64,000 nt of DNA, taken from positions 372,001 through 436,000 of the forward strand of contig CAWIXN010000013.1 of the NCBI GenBank assembly GCA_963840095.1. Direction: 5' to 3'. The notes beneath the pieces were generated by a model. That model worked only from the letters and a program-made list of their open reading frames with translations. It did not search any database and was not told where the DNA came from. Source of the stretch: DATBGO01 sp963840095. GTDB taxonomy: Bacteria > Actinomycetota > Actinomycetes > Streptosporangiales > Streptosporangiaceae. This document shows positions 33,620-43,473 of this stretch, one piece after another (the stretch's first letter is position 1; every line of letters starts with the position of its first letter). Position numbers and translations under genes: made by a program.

Positions 33620-35134
33620 TCAGCTGAGCCGCCGCAGGATCATCTCGCGGACCCGGGCCGCATCGGCCTGCCCCCTGGTGGCCTTCATCACGGCCCCGAC
33701 CAGGACGCCCACTGCGGCCGTCTTGCCTCCAGCGATCTTGGCCACCACGTCGGGATGGGCAGCGATGGCCGCACCGACAGCGTCGGCGAGTGCGGACTCG
33801 TCGCTGACCACGGCCAGCCCGCGGGCAGCGACCACTTCGTCGGGTGAGCCCTCTCCGGCCAGCACGCCCTCAAGGACCTGACGCGCCAGCTTGTCGTTGA
33901 GCGCGCCCGAGTCGACCAGCTCGGCGACCCTGGCTACCTGAGCCGGCGTGACGGCCAGGGCGGCTAGCTCGATCCCGGCCTTGTTGGCCTGCCTGGACAG
34001 CTCTTCCAGCCACCATTTGCGGGCCGCGGCGGGAGCGGCACCCGCGGCCACGGTCTCCGCGACCAGATCCAGCGCGCCCGCATTGCGCAAGGCGGTCATG
34101 TCAAGATCGGACAGCCCCCACTGTTCCTGCAGCCGGGCCCGGCGCGCCGTGGGCAGCTCAGGCAGCGCCGCGCGGATCTGCTCGACCCACTCCCGCGACG
34201 GCGCGACGGGCACCAGGTCGGGCTCCGGGAAGTACCTGTAGTCCTGTGCCTCTTCCTTGCTGCGGCCCGCGGTGGTGGTGCCGGACTCCTCGTGGAAGTG
34301 CCTGGTCTCCTGGATCACCCGGCCGCCTGCGTCCAGCACCGCGGCCTGCCGCTCGATCTCGAACCTGACCGCACGCTCCACCGAGCGCAACGAGTTGACG
34401 TTCTTCGTCTCGGTACGGGTGCCCCACACCGCCGATCCGCGCGGCGCCAGCGAGGTGTTGACGTCGCAGCGCAGCGATCCTTCCTCCATCCGAACGTCAG
34501 ACACCTGGAGCGCGCGGAGCAGGTCACGAAGCTCGGTGACGTACTCGCGCGCGACCTGCGGGGCTAGCGCCCCGGTCCTGGGAACGGGCTTGGTCACCAC
34601 CTCGACCAGCGGGATACCGGCCCGGTTGTAGTCGACCAGCGAGTAGTCCGCTCCGTGGATCCGGCCCGCGCCGCCGACATGCGTCGACTTCCCGGTGTCC
34701 TCTTCCAGGTGAACCCGCTCGATGCCGACCCGGACCCGGGTGTCCCCGAGCGTTACATCCAGCCAGCCGTCGGTGCACAGCGGCTCGTCATATTGCGAGA
34801 TCTGGAAGTCTTTCGGCATATCCGGATAGAAATAGTTCTTCCTGGCGAACCGGCACCAGGAGGCGATCGTGCAGTTCAGCGCGAGGCCGATCCTGATCGT
34901 GTACTCGATCGCGGCCCGGTTGGCCACCGGAAGCGAGCCCGGCAGGCCGAGGCAGACCGGGCAGACGGACGCGTTGGGCGACGCTCCGAACTCCGTCGGG
35001 CAGCCGCAGAACATCTTCGACCGACTGCCCAGCTCGACGTGCGTCTCCAGGCCGATGACCGGCTCGTACCGGCTGACCGCCTCCTCGTACGGGACCAGCG
35101 CGTCCTGATTGCCGCGGGCCGTCAGGTCAGTCAT
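33620..35134 (-). CDS. gatB: Asp-tRNA(Asn)/Glu-tRNA(Gln) amidotransferase subunit B
   Basis: 504 residues. It binds mis-acylated tRNA and phosphorylates or amidates the Glu/Asp side chain using ammonia from GatA. Signatures: YEPVIGLETHVELGSRSKMF, the Zn ligands in CGCPTEFG and CPVCLGLPG, DMPKDFQISQYD, HLEEDTGKSTH, and a C-terminal YqeY-like helical domain. The start at 35134 overlaps the gatA stop by 8 nt. Together with GltX it would supply Gln-tRNA. Confidence 0.97.
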   Translation of the reverse strand: MTDLTARGNQDALVPYEEAVSRYEPVIGLETHVELGSRSKMFCGCPTEFGASPNASVCPVCLGLPGSLPVANRAAIEYTIRIGLALNCTIASWCRFARKNYFYPDMPKDFQISQYDEPLCTDGWLDVTLGDTRVRVGIERVHLEEDTGKSTHVGGAGRIHGADYSLVDYNRAGIPLVEVVTKPVPRTGALAPQVAREYVTELRDLLRALQVSDVRMEEGSLRCDVNTSLAPRGSAVWGTRTETKNVNSLRSVERAVRFEIERQAAVLDAGGRVIQETRHFHEESGTTTAGRSKEEAQDYRYFPEPDLVPVAPSREWVEQIRAALPELPTARRARLQEQWGLSDLDMTALRNAGALDLVAETVAAGAAPAAARKWWLEELSRQANKAGIELAALAVTPAQVARVAELVDSGALNDKLARQVLEGVLAGEGSPDEVVAARGLAVVSDESALADAVGAAIAAHPDVVAKIAGGKTAAVGVLVGAVMKATRGQADAARVREMILRRLS

Positions 35135-36632
35135 CGCCAAGCCCCTTCGCCTCGTCAACCAGCGGGTGCCCCCAGCGCTGCACGAGCGCCGCCTCGACGG
35201 CGCCGGCCACCCGGTAGAGCCGGTCATCGGCCAGCACCGGCGCCATGATCTGCAGGCCGACCGGCAGACCGTCCTCGGGGGCGAGCCCGCACGGCACCGA
35301 CAGGGCCGCGTTGCCCGCGAGGTCGGACGGGATGGTGCAAAGGTCGGCCAGGTACATGGCCATCGGATCATCGGCGCGGGCCCCGATCGGGAACGCGGTC
35401 GTCGGTGTGGTCGGCGACACCAGCACGTCGACCTGCTCGAACGCCGCGTCGAAGTCCCGCGTGATCAGCGTCCGCACCTGCTGCGCCTTGCCATAGTAGG
35501 CGTCGTAATAGCCGCTGGACAGCGCGTAGGTGCCGAGCATGATCCGCCGCTTGACCTCGGCGCCGAATCCGGCCGCCCGGGTTAGCGACATGACCTCCTC
35601 GGCGCTCCTCGTCCCGTCATCGCCCACCCGCAGGCCGTACCGCATCGCGTCGAACCTGGCCAGGTTCGACGAGCACTCGCTCGGGGCGATGAGGTAATAG
35701 GCGGGCAGCGCGTATTCGAAATGCGGGCAGGACACCTCAGTGACCTTCGCTCCCAGCGATTCGAGCAGCTCAACGGCCTCGCCGAACTTGGCCAGCACCC
35801 CGGCCTGGTAGCCCTCGCCGGTTAGCTCGCTCACCACGCCGACCCGCAGGCCGGCCACGTCGGCCTGCCGGGCGGCCGCCACGCACGGCGGCACCGGCGC
35901 GCCCACCGACGTGGAATCCATCGGGTCGTGACCGGACATGACCTCGTGCAGCAGGGCGGCGTCCAGCACGGTCCTGGCCAGCGGTCCCGGCGTGTCCAGC
36001 GAGGAAGCGAAGGCGACCACCCCGTACCTGGACGAGCCGCCATAGGTCGGCTTGACGCCCACGATCCCGCAAACCGCGGCAGGCTGCCTGATCGACCCAC
36101 CGGTGTCGGTGCCTATGCCCAGCGGGGCCTCGAAGGCGGTAACCGCCGCGGCCGAGCCGCCGGAGGAGCCGCCGGGCACCAGGCTCAGGTCCCACGGGTT
36201 ATGCGACGGGCCGAATGCTGAGTTCTCGGTGGAGGAGCCCATCGCGAACTCGTCCATGTTGGTCTTGCCAAGGATGACGACGCCGGCCTTCCTGAGCCGC
36301 TGCGTGACGGTCGCGTCGTAGGGCGGCTTCCAGCCATCCAGAATCGCAGAACCGCAGGTCGTCGGCATGTCGGTGGTGGTGAAGACATCCTTGAGCGCCA
36401 TCGGGACCCCGGCCAGCGGGCCGAGCAGCTCGCCGGCCGCCCGCCGGTCGTCGACCGCCCGGGCGGCGCGCACCGCTCCCTCGGCCGCGACGTGCAAGAA
36501 CGCGTGCACCTGCGGGTCAACGGCTTCGATCCGGTCCAGGTGGGCCCTGGTCACCTCGACGGCGGACACCTCGCCCGCGGCGATCGCCGCGGCCAGGTCG
36601 GCCGCGGTCATCCTGGTCAGGTCGGCGGCCAT
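35127..36632 (-). CDS. gatA: Asp-tRNA(Asn)/Glu-tRNA(Gln) amidotransferase subunit A
   Basis: 501-residue amidase-signature enzyme that frees ammonia from Gln. The Ser-cis-Ser-Lys triad is visible: Lys in GVPMALKDVF, and the Gly/Ser-rich VPGGSSGGSAAAV and TDTGGSIRQPAA. The start at 36632 is preceded by GGAGG 7 nt away and lies 3 nt after the gatC stop, so the three genes gatC-gatA-gatB form one tightly packed operon. Confidence 0.97.
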   Translation of the reverse strand: MAADLTRMTAADLAAAIAAGEVSAVEVTRAHLDRIEAVDPQVHAFLHVAAEGAVRAARAVDDRRAAGELLGPLAGVPMALKDVFTTTDMPTTCGSAILDGWKPPYDATVTQRLRKAGVVILGKTNMDEFAMGSSTENSAFGPSHNPWDLSLVPGGSSGGSAAAVTAFEAPLGIGTDTGGSIRQPAAVCGIVGVKPTYGGSSRYGVVAFASSLDTPGPLARTVLDAALLHEVMSGHDPMDSTSVGAPVPPCVAAARQADVAGLRVGVVSELTGEGYQAGVLAKFGEAVELLESLGAKVTEVSCPHFEYALPAYYLIAPSECSSNLARFDAMRYGLRVGDDGTRSAEEVMSLTRAAGFGAEVKRRIMLGTYALSSGYYDAYYGKAQQVRTLITRDFDAAFEQVDVLVSPTTPTTAFPIGARADDPMAMYLADLCTIPSDLAGNAALSVPCGLAPEDGLPVGLQIMAPVLADDRLYRVAGAVEAALVQRWGHPLVDEAKGLGDD

Positions 36633-36634
36633 CG

Positions 36635-36928
36635 TCAGTCCTCCGCCAGGATCCGCGGGACCCGGAACTTGTCCTGCTCGGCAGCGGGCGCCTGATCCAG
36701 CGCGGCCGCGGCGCCCAGACACGGCACCAGTACGTCCTCGCGGAACACATTGGTCAGCGACGCGGCGTGGGTCATCGGCGGGATCCCGTCGGCGGCCACC
36801 TCCTGCACCCGCGCCACGTGCGTGATGATCGTGTCCAGCTGACCGGCGAAGTGGTCGAGCTCCGCCTCGGACAGGGCCAGCCTGGACAACCGGGCCAGGT
36901 GGGCAACTTCGTCGCGGGTAATGGACAT
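36635..36928 (-). CDS. gatC: Asp-tRNA(Asn)/Glu-tRNA(Gln) amidotransferase subunit C
   Basis: A 97-residue chaperone-like subunit that wraps between GatA and GatB. It begins MSITRDEVAHLARLSRLALS, contains DTIITHVARVQEV, and ends FRVPRILAED, which is the family's closing RVPxIL motif. An upstream ATG at 36937 would add three residues. Confidence 0.95.
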   Translation of the reverse strand: MSITRDEVAHLARLSRLALSEAELDHFAGQLDTIITHVARVQEVAADGIPPMTHAASLTNVFREDVLVPCLGAAAALDQAPAAEQDKFRVPRILAED

Positions 36929-36993
36929 GCACGCCATCCTAGGGGCGGCCAGTAACCGGGGCCGACCGCATTACCGACCGCATTGCCGACCGG

Positions 36994-37029
36994 GACGACC
37001 AGCCGGGCCCGGACGACCAGCCGGGCCCG
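36994..37029. repeat. 18-bp direct duplication abutting a GGDEF-EAL stop codon
   Basis: Two perfect tandem copies of GACGACCAGCCGGGCCCG, the second ending at the base next to the stop triplet of the gene on the minus strand (37030-37032). Upstream, GACCGCATTACC and GACCGCATTGCC form another small pair. Confidence 0.8.
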
Positions 37030-39222
37030 CTAGCGGCAGGCCGGCCAGCTGGACCAGCCCGCCCACGGCGTAACCGCGGCGGCGGCCGGTCCGCCGCTGG
37101 ATGCCTGCGCCCGCGCAGCGGGCGCAGGGATCGCGGCCGGGGGCCGGGGAGCGGGCGGCCGGGCCACCGGCGGCCGCCGCGGCTTGCCGGGCCGCGGGCT
37201 GCCGACGCCGTACTCGGTCAGCCAGGCAGTCGCCGACGCCGCGTTGAGCGGTGCGCTGAAGTACCAGCCCTGGGCCGCGTCACAGCCCATCACCCGCAGC
37301 GCCGCGGCGACCTCGGCCGACTCGACGCCTTCTGCGACCGAGTCGATGCCGAGGGCGCGGACCAGGTCAACGATCGACTGGACGATCACCTCGTCGTCGC
37401 TGGAGGTCAGCATCCGGGCGACAAAGGACGCGTCGATCTTCACCTCCCGCACCGGCAGCCGCTTGAGCCGCACCAGCGAGGAGTAGCCGGTCCCGAAGTC
37501 GTCCAGGCTGAGCGCCACGCCGAGGGCGGCCAGCGCCTCCACAGCCAGCACGGCGTGGGCCGGCTCGCTGGTCAGCACGCGCTCGTTGATCTCGAGCAGC
37601 AGCGCCGCCGGTGGCAATCCGTACTGGCTGAGCCCGCGGGCGATGGTCTCGGCGAGACCAGCGTCGAGCAGGTCGCGAGCCGACACGTTCAGCGACACCT
37701 GCACCGGCAGACCATCTCGCCACCAGAGCGCGGTTTGCGTGAGCGCCCGGTCGACCACCTGGGAGGTCAGGTCCCGCATCAAGTAGGACTGTTCGGCCAG
37801 CGGGATGAACTCTGCTGGTGACATCAGCCCGCGCACCGGGTGATGCCAGCGGACCAGTGCCTCCATCCCGGCGATCCGGCCGCTGTCCAGCGTGATCTTC
37901 GGCTGGAAATGCAGCTCGAGCTCACCGCTATCCAGGCCTCGCCGCAGATCGCCGAGCAGCGCCAGCCGGGCCGGGGAGTTGCGATCGGAGTCAGCGACGT
38001 ATCGCTCCACCCCGCTGCGCCGCTCCTTGGCCAGGTACATGGCGACATCGGCGCGCTGCATCAGCAGCTCGAACCCGGTCGCGTCGTCCGGATACAGCGC
38101 GATGCCGACGCTGGCCTCGATGCCGAATGACATGCCCTCCATGCGGATCGGCTCGGACAGCGCCGCCCGCAGCCGGGCCGCGACCTCACGGGCCGCGCTC
38201 GCCTCGCGCACCGATGGCAGCAGGATGGCGAACTCGTCGCCGCCGAGCCGGGCGACCAGGTCACCCGGCCGGACGCTGTGCGTGAGCCGGTGCGCGACGA
38301 CCCGTAGCAGCCGGTCGCCGACCGCGTGCCCGAGCGTGTCGTTGACCTCCTTGAACCGGTCCAGGTCGAGCAGCAGGAACCCGGCCTTGGTGCCTGAGGC
38401 GTCGGCCTCGGCCAGCGCCTCACCGGTCTTGCGGACCAGCAGCTTACGGTTGGACAGCCCGGTCAGTTCGTCGTGGTGCGCCTGGTGCTCCCGCTGTACG
38501 GAGATCACCGCGTTGGCGTAGATGGCCGCGAGCGGGAACGCGAACAGCAGCACGAGCCATGCCGACCTGGCTCCCATCACGACTGCCACCAGCGGCGCCG
38601 CGCTGAGCAGGACCAGGTGCACGAGCGCCTGGTAGGGCAGCGCGGCTCGCAGGGTACGGAGGATCCTGGCTCGCGAGTGCAGCGCGATCGCGACCACGAC
38701 CACACCGAAGTTCACCGCGAAATAGGCACAGCCCGCGAGCGCCACCCCGGGCAACTCCGCGCCCACCGGGGTCCACGGCCGACTCGGCGTCGGATGGATC
38801 CCGGTCGCGGCCAGCACCACGCCGGCGGCCGCCATGCTCAGGGTGACCTGCGCCGCGTTGAACGCTGACCGGTGCACTGCCTTGCGCTGGGCCAGCCCGA
38901 CCACCAGTGTGACAGTTGCCCGCAACGCCGCGGCGATTCCGAACCCCCAGAACAGCAGCGCGGCGAAGCTGAAGGTCAGCGAGGCGACCGGCGCCTCGGT
39001 CTTTGACCTGCCCGGCGTCATGATCGGGCGCATCTCGCCGATCACGATCAGCCCGGCGACCAGCCAGAATAATGGATGGCGGGCCAGCGTGAGCAGGCCA
39101 TCCAAGTGCAGCAGCCCCACAACCAGCACCAGCAGGCCGACCGTCGTGACCACGGTCAGGTAAGTCCACAGCGGCGAGCCAATCCGGGGGCCGATGTTCC
39201 TGGTGTCGTTCGGATCCTTCAT
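37030..39222 (-). CDS. GGDEF-EAL cyclic-di-GMP signalling protein
   Basis: About 730 residues. Six to eight membrane segments fill residues 20-230; no separate sensor domain is recognisable there. GGDEF motif: ARLGGDEFAILL near residue 327, preceded by DLDRFKEVNDTLGH. EAL motif: GMEALVRWHHP near 454, with DDFGTGYSSL near 572 and an E-x-V-A-E-G loop at EGVES. All key residues look present. A Pro/Ala-rich tail of about 60 residues ends the protein. The start at 39222 follows AGGA by 5 nt and is preferred over 39234. Confidence 0.9.
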   Translation of the reverse strand: MKDPNDTRNIGPRIGSPLWTYLTVVTTVGLLVLVVGLLHLDGLLTLARHPLFWLVAGLIVIGEMRPIMTPGRSKTEAPVASLTFSFAALLFWGFGIAAALRATVTLVVGLAQRKAVHRSAFNAAQVTLSMAAAGVVLAATGIHPTPSRPWTPVGAELPGVALAGCAYFAVNFGVVVVAIALHSRARILRTLRAALPYQALVHLVLLSAAPLVAVVMGARSAWLVLLFAFPLAAIYANAVISVQREHQAHHDELTGLSNRKLLVRKTGEALAEADASGTKAGFLLLDLDRFKEVNDTLGHAVGDRLLRVVAHRLTHSVRPGDLVARLGGDEFAILLPSVREASAAREVAARLRAALSEPIRMEGMSFGIEASVGIALYPDDATGFELLMQRADVAMYLAKERRSGVERYVADSDRNSPARLALLGDLRRGLDSGELELHFQPKITLDSGRIAGMEALVRWHHPVRGLMSPAEFIPLAEQSYLMRDLTSQVVDRALTQTALWWRDGLPVQVSLNVSARDLLDAGLAETIARGLSQYGLPPAALLLEINERVLTSEPAHAVLAVEALAALGVALSLDDFGTGYSSLVRLKRLPVREVKIDASFVARMLTSSDDEVIVQSIVDLVRALGIDSVAEGVESAEVAAALRVMGCDAAQGWYFSAPLNAASATAWLTEYGVGSPRPGKPRRPPVARPPAPRPPAAIPAPAARAQASSGGPAAAAVTPWAGWSSWPACR

Positions 39223-39368
39223 AGGCGTCCTCATCGGGCCTGCCAGCTAGGCGATGCTGCTGAGCAGCCTACGGCAGAACCATACTTCCCGAAGCCAATC
39301 GCATACTATCCGTTACAACATGAAAGGCCGGTTAACCGCAGCTGGAGCGACAGCCGCCCGGCAAGTTC

Positions 39369-41573
39369 TTAATCGTCCGGCTCGGCGGGCTCAAGCGTCG
39401 CCGATTCCCGTGCCGCGTCCGGCCCGCCGGCGAGCAGCAGGGCGAGTCCCGCCTCGTCCAGGACCGGCACGCCGAGCGCGATCGCCTTGTCGTACTTCGA
39501 TCCCGGGCTCGCTCCCGCGATCACAAAGTCGGTCTTCTTTGACACCGAACCCGCGACCTTCCCGCCGATAGCTTGCACCGCCTCAGCGGCTTCGTCCCTG
39601 CTAGAACCGGCTAGCGTGCCGGTAATCACGACGGTAACGCCAGCTAGCGGCAACCCCGACGCCGACTCGCCGACCACCGAGTCAGCGGTGCGGCCGGGTC
39701 CGGTAAAGCCCGGGTCGGCCAGCACGACCCCGGCGTCGCGCCATTTCGTCACGATCGCCGCATGCCAGTCCACCGCGAACCAGTCCCGCACCGATCCCGC
39801 GATCGTCGGCCCCACCTCGTCGACTCCGACCAGTTGCTCGGCCGACGCCGCCGCGATCGCATCGATCGACCCGAACGCCGCGGCCAGCGCGCGGGCGGCC
39901 GTCGGCCCGACGTGCCTGATCGACAGCGCGACCAGGATCCGCCAGAGCGGACGCCTACGCGCCTCGTCCAAGTTGCGCAGCAGCTTGACCGCATTGGCCG
40001 ACAGGCTGCCCGCCTTGGTCACGAAGAACGGGCAGGTGGCGAGTTGGTCGGCGGTCAGCGCGAAGATGTCACCCTCATCGGTGACCAGCCCGCCGTCCAG
40101 CAGCGCGGTCACGGCCTCGTAACCGAGCACCTCGATGTCCAGGGCGCCCCGTCCGGCCACGTGGAACAGCCGCTCGCGCAACTGAGCCGGGCAGGACCTG
40201 GTATTCGGGCAGCGCCAGTCGACCTCGCCCTCCTCGCGGGCCAGCGTGGTGCCGCACGCCGGGCAGGAGGTGGGGAACTCGAAGGCCCGCTCGTCGCCGG
40301 TGCGCAGGTCAATAACCGGCCCGACCACCTCGGGAATGACGTCGCCCGCCTTGCGAAGCACCACCATGTCGCCGATCAGCACGCCCTTGCGGGCGATCTC
40401 GTCGGCGTTGTGCAAGGTGGCGTTCTCGACCGTTGACCCGCTGACCTTGACCGGCTCCATTACGGCGAATGGCGTGACCCGGCCAGTCCGCCCCACGTTG
40501 ACCCTGATATCGAGCAGCCTGGTGTTCACCTCCTCGGGCGGGTACTTGTAGGCGATCGCCCAGCGCGGTGCCCGGCTGGTGGCGCCCAGCGTGCGCTGCA
40601 GTTCCAGCTGGTCGATCTTGACCACCACCCCGTCGATCTCATACGACGGGTCGTGCCGGTGCTCGTTGTAGTAGGCGATGTACTCGCGCACCTGGTCCAG
40701 TTCGTCGACCACCTTGAACAGGTCGCTGACCGGCAGCCCCCACGCGGCCAGCCGCCGGTACCAGCCTGACTGCGTGTCAGGCACGTCGGTGCCCACCGCC
40801 GCCGAGGCGCCGGCGTCGCTGGGGGCCGGCATGCCGGCCTCGGCTGAGGCACCGGGCACGAACAGGCCGTGCACCAGCATGCTGAGCGGGCGGGTCGCCG
40901 TGACCCGCGGGTCCTTCTGCCGCAGCGAGCCGGCGGCCGAGTTGCGCGGGTTGGCGAACGCGGGCCGACCCGCCTCCTGCAGCCGCTCGTTCAATTCGAG
41001 GAAGGCGGCCACCGGCAAGAACACCTCGCCCCGCACCTCCAGGGTGTCCGGCCAGCCGGTCCCTTTCAGCCTCGACGGCACCGCGGCGATGGTCCGCACA
41101 TTGGGCGTGACGTCCTCGCCGGTCCGCCCGTCGCCCCTGGTGGCCGCGCGGACTAGTTTGCCGTCCTGGTAGACGAGCGCGATCGCCAGCCCGTCGATCT
41201 TGACTTCACACAGGTAAGGCCCGCCGCCGCCGAGCCGCTCGACCCGCGCGGCCCATGCGTCCAGCTCACCGGCGGAGAACGCGTTATCCAGGCTGAGCAG
41301 CTGCTGCAGATGCTCGACCGGCGAGAAGTCGGTCGAGATCAGGCCGCCGACCTGCTGCGTCGGCGAGTCAGGCGTCCGCAGCTCCGGGTAGCGCTCCTCA
41401 AGGGCGCGCAGCTCGCGCATCAGCGCGTCGTACTCCGCGTCGGAGACCAGCGGCGAGTCGAGCACGTGATAGCGGTAGTTGTGCTCGGTAACCTCGGCGG
41501 CCAGCTCCGCGTGCCTGGATCGGTCCCCGGCCGGCACATCCGCTTCCGCGCTCACCGTGTCCGGCTCGCTCAT
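39369..41573 (-). CDS. ligA: NAD-dependent DNA ligase
   Basis: A 734-residue ligase that seals nicks in replication and repair. Order: Ia domain (HNYRYHVLDSPLVSDAEYD), adenylation domain with the catalytic Lys in CEVKIDGLAIALVY, OB fold, a Cys4 zinc finger (CPACGTTL and CPNTRSCPAQL), helix-hairpin-helix repeats, and a C-terminal BRCT domain (GVTVVITGTLAGSSRDEA). Residues near 250-275 hold an Ala/Pro-rich insert (PGASAEAGMPAPSDAGASAA). The start at 41573 follows a G-rich stretch; it lies 41 bp after the MetE-like gene. Confidence 0.96.
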   Translation of the reverse strand: MSEPDTVSAEADVPAGDRSRHAELAAEVTEHNYRYHVLDSPLVSDAEYDALMRELRALEERYPELRTPDSPTQQVGGLISTDFSPVEHLQQLLSLDNAFSAGELDAWAARVERLGGGGPYLCEVKIDGLAIALVYQDGKLVRAATRGDGRTGEDVTPNVRTIAAVPSRLKGTGWPDTLEVRGEVFLPVAAFLELNERLQEAGRPAFANPRNSAAGSLRQKDPRVTATRPLSMLVHGLFVPGASAEAGMPAPSDAGASAAVGTDVPDTQSGWYRRLAAWGLPVSDLFKVVDELDQVREYIAYYNEHRHDPSYEIDGVVVKIDQLELQRTLGATSRAPRWAIAYKYPPEEVNTRLLDIRVNVGRTGRVTPFAVMEPVKVSGSTVENATLHNADEIARKGVLIGDMVVLRKAGDVIPEVVGPVIDLRTGDERAFEFPTSCPACGTTLAREEGEVDWRCPNTRSCPAQLRERLFHVAGRGALDIEVLGYEAVTALLDGGLVTDEGDIFALTADQLATCPFFVTKAGSLSANAVKLLRNLDEARRRPLWRILVALSIRHVGPTAARALAAAFGSIDAIAAASAEQLVGVDEVGPTIAGSVRDWFAVDWHAAIVTKWRDAGVVLADPGFTGPGRTADSVVGESASGLPLAGVTVVITGTLAGSSRDEAAEAVQAIGGKVAGSVSKKTDFVIAGASPGSKYDKAIALGVPVLDEAGLALLLAGGPDAARESATLEPAEPDD

Positions 41574-41613
41574 CACACCCGCCCCGCAATCTTCGTGCCG
41601 CATCCCGGATCGA

Positions 41614-42705
41614 TCACGGCGACCCCTCTGCCACCAGCTCCGGCATTATCCTCGCCGCCTCCCGGCAGCGGGCCAGCGCGGTCCGCGCACCATCCGGCGA
41701 GAACCCGGCCAGCCCGCAGGCCGGGGTCAGCACCAGCTGCTCGGCCAGCTTCGCGGGCGGCAGTCCGGCCCGGTGCCACAGCTCGATCACGCGAGCGGCG
41801 AGTTCCTTCGGAGCGGGCGAGGCTGCCCCGCTGACCCGTTTCGGATCCCTCGTGTCCAGCGCGCCGGCCAGAATCCCCAGGCCGGCCTCGGCCAGCTCCG
41901 CGACGTTATCCTCGGCGCCCCGCGGCAGCTGGCTGAGATCGATGCTGATGGCTCCGGCACCGGACTGTTTGATGAGCCCAAACGGATAATCCGGCGCGCA
42001 GCAATGCAGCACGCTGAATGCCGCGGCGGCGGCCAGCACCACGCGCAGCCCGTCGCCCGTGACGGTGGTGTCGACGGCGCCGACCCGGTTCAGCCCGCTG
42101 GCGGTCGGTATCGCGCCGGCCAGCACGCCAGGCAGCGCGGGCTCATCGAGCTGGAGCACGACCGTGGCGGCCGGGATCCGCTTGCGGACCTCGGCCACGT
42201 GGGCGGCCACCCCCTCGGCCAGCGAAGCGATCAGGTCAGCTACCGCGCCAGGGTCGGCCAGCGCCGGGTCCTGGCTGCGGGCCAGCTCGATGGTCGCCGC
42301 CATCGTCCACGGGCCGGCCAGCTGGATCTTGAACGGCCCCGCATACCCCTCGGCGGCCTCCTGGGCAGCATCAAGGTCCCCGGCCAGCAGCCCCGCCGCG
42401 TGGCGCTGGTCCCGCCCCGGCGCCGGCGCGAACCGCCAGCCGCGCGGGGTGGTCTCCACCGGCATGTCCACCAGCAGCGCCGCGGTCCGGCCGGTCAGGT
42501 CGGCACCGGGTCCGCGGGCCGGCAGCTCGGGCAGGTGCGGGAAGTCGGGCAGCTCGCCCAGGACGACGGCCACCGCCTCGGCGGGTCTGGTGCCCGGCAT
42601 CGACCCGACCCCGGTGGCGGAGGCGGCTGGCCAGGGAAACGGTGGCGCGGGGTTCGCGGCTGAGGAGTCCGGCACGCTGCCGAGCTTAGTGTTGACCACT
42701 GTCAT
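41614..42705 (-). CDS. MetE-like (UROD/MetE superfamily) methionine synthase family protein
   Basis: A 363-residue barrel, about half the length of full MetE, resembling its C-terminal catalytic domain. The zinc-ligand pattern is visible: His-Cys in SVLHCCAPDYP near residue 235, Cys in TPACGLAGFS near 335, and Glu in LQLDEPAL. It begins near GVGSMPGTRP, where MetE-type proteins bind substrate. A methyl donor and acceptor cannot be assigned. Its upstream region contains a strong 13-bp hairpin. Confidence 0.8.
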   Translation of the reverse strand: MTVVNTKLGSVPDSSAANPAPPFPWPAASATGVGSMPGTRPAEAVAVVLGELPDFPHLPELPARGPGADLTGRTAALLVDMPVETTPRGWRFAPAPGRDQRHAAGLLAGDLDAAQEAAEGYAGPFKIQLAGPWTMAATIELARSQDPALADPGAVADLIASLAEGVAAHVAEVRKRIPAATVVLQLDEPALPGVLAGAIPTASGLNRVGAVDTTVTGDGLRVVLAAAAAFSVLHCCAPDYPFGLIKQSGAGAISIDLSQLPRGAEDNVAELAEAGLGILAGALDTRDPKRVSGAASPAPKELAARVIELWHRAGLPPAKLAEQLVLTPACGLAGFSPDGARTALARCREAARIMPELVAEGSP

Positions 42706-42738
42706 TGAGCCGCCCCGCGACGACCTCCGTTACAAGAC

Positions 42739-42770
42739 CGCCGGGCCGCACGACGCTGTGCGGCCCGGCG
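42739..42770. terminator. strong hairpin upstream of the MetE-like gene
   Basis: Perfect 13-bp arms (CGCCGGGCCGCAC and GTGCGGCCCGGCG) with a 6-nt loop GACGCT. On the minus strand it follows the small membrane-protein gene by 59 nt and precedes the MetE-like ATG by 34 nt. It probably terminates the first transcript; a role as leader for the second cannot be excluded. Confidence 0.65.
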
Positions 42771-42828
42771 CGCTGCTTCCAATTGCCCGGCTCGGCGCTT
42801 TCCTAACGCGCCGTCCTACCCTGTCGCC

Positions 42829-43104
42829 CTAGCTGGCGATGCCTCCGGGCCCGCGGTTCGGCCACCGGAGAGCTTCGGCCCGCTGATCGTCGCGCCGCAC
42901 CTGCGGGGCGGCGGCCTGTCCCGGACGGCGGACGTACAGGCTCGTCAGGTACCGCCCGGCGAGTGTCGTCCGGTCGGGGGCCTCGACGCTCAGCCTCAGT
43001 CTTTTGTCCTCCCGGTGGCTTGCCACGCTGACCAGGACCACGATTCCGACGATCATCCCAAAGACGAAGATGATCACGATTGCGAGTACGACGATGGCTG
43101 TCAT
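42829..43104 (-). CDS. small single-pass membrane protein
   Basis: A 91-residue protein with one strong helix (IVVLAIVIIFVFGMIVGIVV) at residues 4-27 and a charged cytosolic tail (ASHREDKRLRLSVEAPDRTT). I recognise no family. The ATG at 43104 follows AGGGGA by 5 nt. Confidence 0.65.
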   Translation of the reverse strand: MTAIVVLAIVIIFVFGMIVGIVVLVSVASHREDKRLRLSVEAPDRTTLAGRYLTSLYVRRPGQAAAPQVRRDDQRAEALRWPNRGPGGIAS

Positions 43105-43317
43105 GAGCGTCCCCTTCACTCCCGACCAGCGGTGATGGTCTCCGCGGGCTCCGATCTGGGCCTCCTGGCCCGTAGCCGCTTGTTGGGCGCGACCAGCGCT
43201 GACAGCAAGTTCAGAAACTTGTCGGAACTTGTAGGCCAATCCGGCTGCACCCAAGCAACCGGACCGATAGCCTGAGACCTGCAAATCGGACCACCAGTCT
43301 CAGACCTGCCATCTGGG

Positions 43318-43473
43318 TTGTCCCAACCTCTGGTACACTTAGGATGTTATCCAGGTCAAACTGGGCCTAAACCAGATCATGCCAAATATCCTTGCCACAC
43401 GGATCAATGGGATGATCCTTTTGGACCCTGCAAGTCCTGTCATTGGGGCTGTTGGGATCTTTGGGAGGAAGCC
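43318..43473 (+). other. Cys/Trp-rich in-frame extension upstream of the GntR gene
   Basis: The GntR frame stays open for 52 codons upstream of its Shine-Dalgarno start, down to a TTG at 43318. The encoded stretch has CHTDQWDDPFGPC, then KSCHWGCWDLWEEA, with five Cys and four Trp, unlike random GC-rich sequence and with low GC at third positions. A -10-like TACACT lies at 43331. It may be a conserved leader or an alternative longer protein with a zinc knuckle. Confidence 0.35.
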
